Source of the DNA: Cytophagales bacterium
Lineage (GTDB): Bacteria; Bacteroidota; Bacteroidia; Cytophagales; Cyclobacteriaceae
Reading direction: 5' to 3'
DNA: 5,909 bases
NCBI GenBank assembly: GCA_003454975.1
Contig: DMST01000004.1
Span: 22,950 to 28,858, forward strand
The notes under the pieces are model-generated. The model was not told the DNA's origin, made no database searches, and was given only the letters and a program-made list of their open reading frames with translations. Every line of letters begins with the position of its first letter. Position 1 is the stretch's first letter. A program made the position numbers and the translations under genes. This document shows positions 5,069 to 5,909 of this stretch, in pieces.

Positions 5069-5909
5069 ATGAAACGATCCGGTGCTGCTGATTTACCCCT
5101 GATGGGTGGGCGCATTCCGCCTTGGCTCTTCAACCGCATGAAGGAGCTGAGCCTGCCCATAGTGGAGGCCATCCTGCAGGACTACGGCCACCAGGGTTTT
5201 CTCAGTCGGCTATCCGACCCGTATTGGTTTCAGAGCTTTGGGGCCGTCATTGGCATGGACTGGAACTCCTCGGGCGTAACCACGGCCGTGATGCGGGCCT
5301 TGAAAGCTTCGCTCAATCCGCATGCTCAGGAATTGGGCCTGTACATTGCCGGGGGCAAGGGCAAGGAGAGTACCCAAACGCCGCATGAGCTACTGCAGAT
5401 AGGAGAGGCCACGGGCCTGGATGGGAATGCCCTGGCCCACGCCAGCAAGCTAAGCGCCAAGGTAGACAATACCGCCGTGCAAGACGGCTTCAGCCTGTAC
5501 CTGCACAACTTCATCCTGAGCCGAGAGGGTGACTGGACGGTGGTCCAGCAGGGGATGGAGGGTAATACCGGGAAGGCTCGCCGCTACCACTGGCATTCGC
5601 AGAAGGTGAAGAGCTTTATTGCCGACCCGCACACGGCGGTGTGTGGTGACCACCAGGGGGATATCCTCAACCTGGTGGCGGGTGAAGCTCAGCCTACGCA
5701 GCAAGCGATTCTGGAAATTGCTAAGGAACGACCCGAGAAGATATTGGCGGAGATTCCGCACATGAAGCTGCCCTGCTACCACGACGTAAAGGCCGCCGAT
5801 GTGGACCTGAAGCGCTTGGGTAGTGTGCTTTGGCTGGCGCAGGAGCAAGCCACCCAGGGTTTCGAGGAGCTATTGATGCTGAAGGGGCTGGGCCCGCGCA
5901 CCTTGCAGA
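5069..5909 (+). CDS. DUF763 (COG1415) family protein, C-terminus outside window
   Basis: From the ATG at 5069-5071 the frame stays open for 280 codons to the right edge. The N-terminus MKRSGAADLPLMGGRIPPWLF is the family signature of DUF763 (R-S-G-x-A-D-L-P-L-x-G-G), which fixes the start; an in-frame TAG at 5054-5056 rules out a longer start. Further family-like blocks are DPYWFQSFG with DWNSSGVTT (50-72), GLYIAGGKGKESTQTP (90-105), KVDNTAVQDGFSLYLH (131-146), RRYHWHS (171-177) and LGSVLWLAQEQ near the end. The last visible residues, LLMLKGLGPRTLQ (268-280), look like the start of a helix-hairpin-helix. The family's function is unknown. The helix-hairpin-helix suggests nucleic-acid contact, which is an inference only. 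Family members are usually longer than 350 residues, so roughly the last quarter is missing. It may share a transcript with the P450 gene. Confidence 0.93.
   Translation, partial: MKRSGAADLPLMGGRIPPWLFNRMKELSLPIVEAILQDYGHQGFLSRLSDPYWFQSFGAVIGMDWNSSGVTTAVMRALKASLNPHAQELGLYIAGGKGKESTQTPHELLQIGEATGLDGNALAHASKLSAKVDNTAVQDGFSLYLHNFILSREGDWTVVQQGMEGNTGKARRYHWHSQKVKSFIADPHTAVCGDHQGDILNLVAGEAQPTQQAILEIAKERPEKILAEIPHMKLPCYHDVKAADVDLKRLGSVLWLAQEQATQGFEELLMLKGLGPRTLQ

Noticed and set aside
5122..5388. Plus-strand 88-codon frame starting inside the DUF763 gene
   Set aside because: It is out of frame with the DUF763 reading frame, which carries the family signature and stays open to the window edge.
5450..5848. 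Minus-strand 132-codon frame
   Set aside because: It lies opposite conserved DUF763 codons and has no motif; the antisense opening follows from the codon usage of the real gene.
1..5909. CRISPR array, tRNA/rRNA genes, insertion sequence or phage genes
   Set aside because: No regularly spaced direct repeats, cloverleaf sequences, transposase motifs or terminal inverted repeats with target duplications were seen.

Overview
The window looks like a chromosomal segment from a member of the Bacteroidota, probably a free-living lineage related to Cytophagia or Saprospiria. The clues are a large modular secreted surface protein, a lack of clear Shine-Dalgarno sequences before the genes, and several elements resembling the Bacteroidota -7 box (TAnnTTTG). 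The phylum call is an inference; no rRNA or other marker gene is present.

Left half (1-2723, minus strand): one very large reading frame, open from a start codon at 2723 to the left edge, so its C-terminus is missing. It encodes a signal peptide, a small carboxypeptidase-regulatory-like beta-sandwich, a right-handed parallel beta-helix, and then a tandem array of Fn3/Ig-like repeats of about 95-104 residues. It is best described as a secreted or cell-surface adhesin or carbohydrate-interacting protein. The short plus-strand frames in this region are shadows of it.

Gap 2724-3018 (295 bp): this holds a weak 75-codon minus-strand frame that resembles the decayed remnant of a small lipoprotein gene. 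It also holds two good inverted repeats and a possible -7 box for the large gene.

Middle (3019-3694): a RibD-C/dihydrofolate-reductase-like protein gene on the minus strand is divided by a 121-bp divergent intergenic region from the genes to its right. That region carries a 27-bp dyad with 9-bp perfect arms directly before the P450 gene, overlapping a candidate -7 box. It is the best regulatory candidate in the window.

Right half (3695-5909, plus strand): a complete soluble cytochrome P450 with all hallmark motifs, followed 33 bp later by a DUF763 (COG1415) protein that runs off the right edge. The two may be co-transcribed. No redox partner gene for the P450 is visible. I see no mobile element, CRISPR array, tRNA or rRNA, and no convincing evidence of a new multi-gene system. 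The least understood items are the DUF763 protein, the dyad-controlled divergent promoter region and the modular surface protein.
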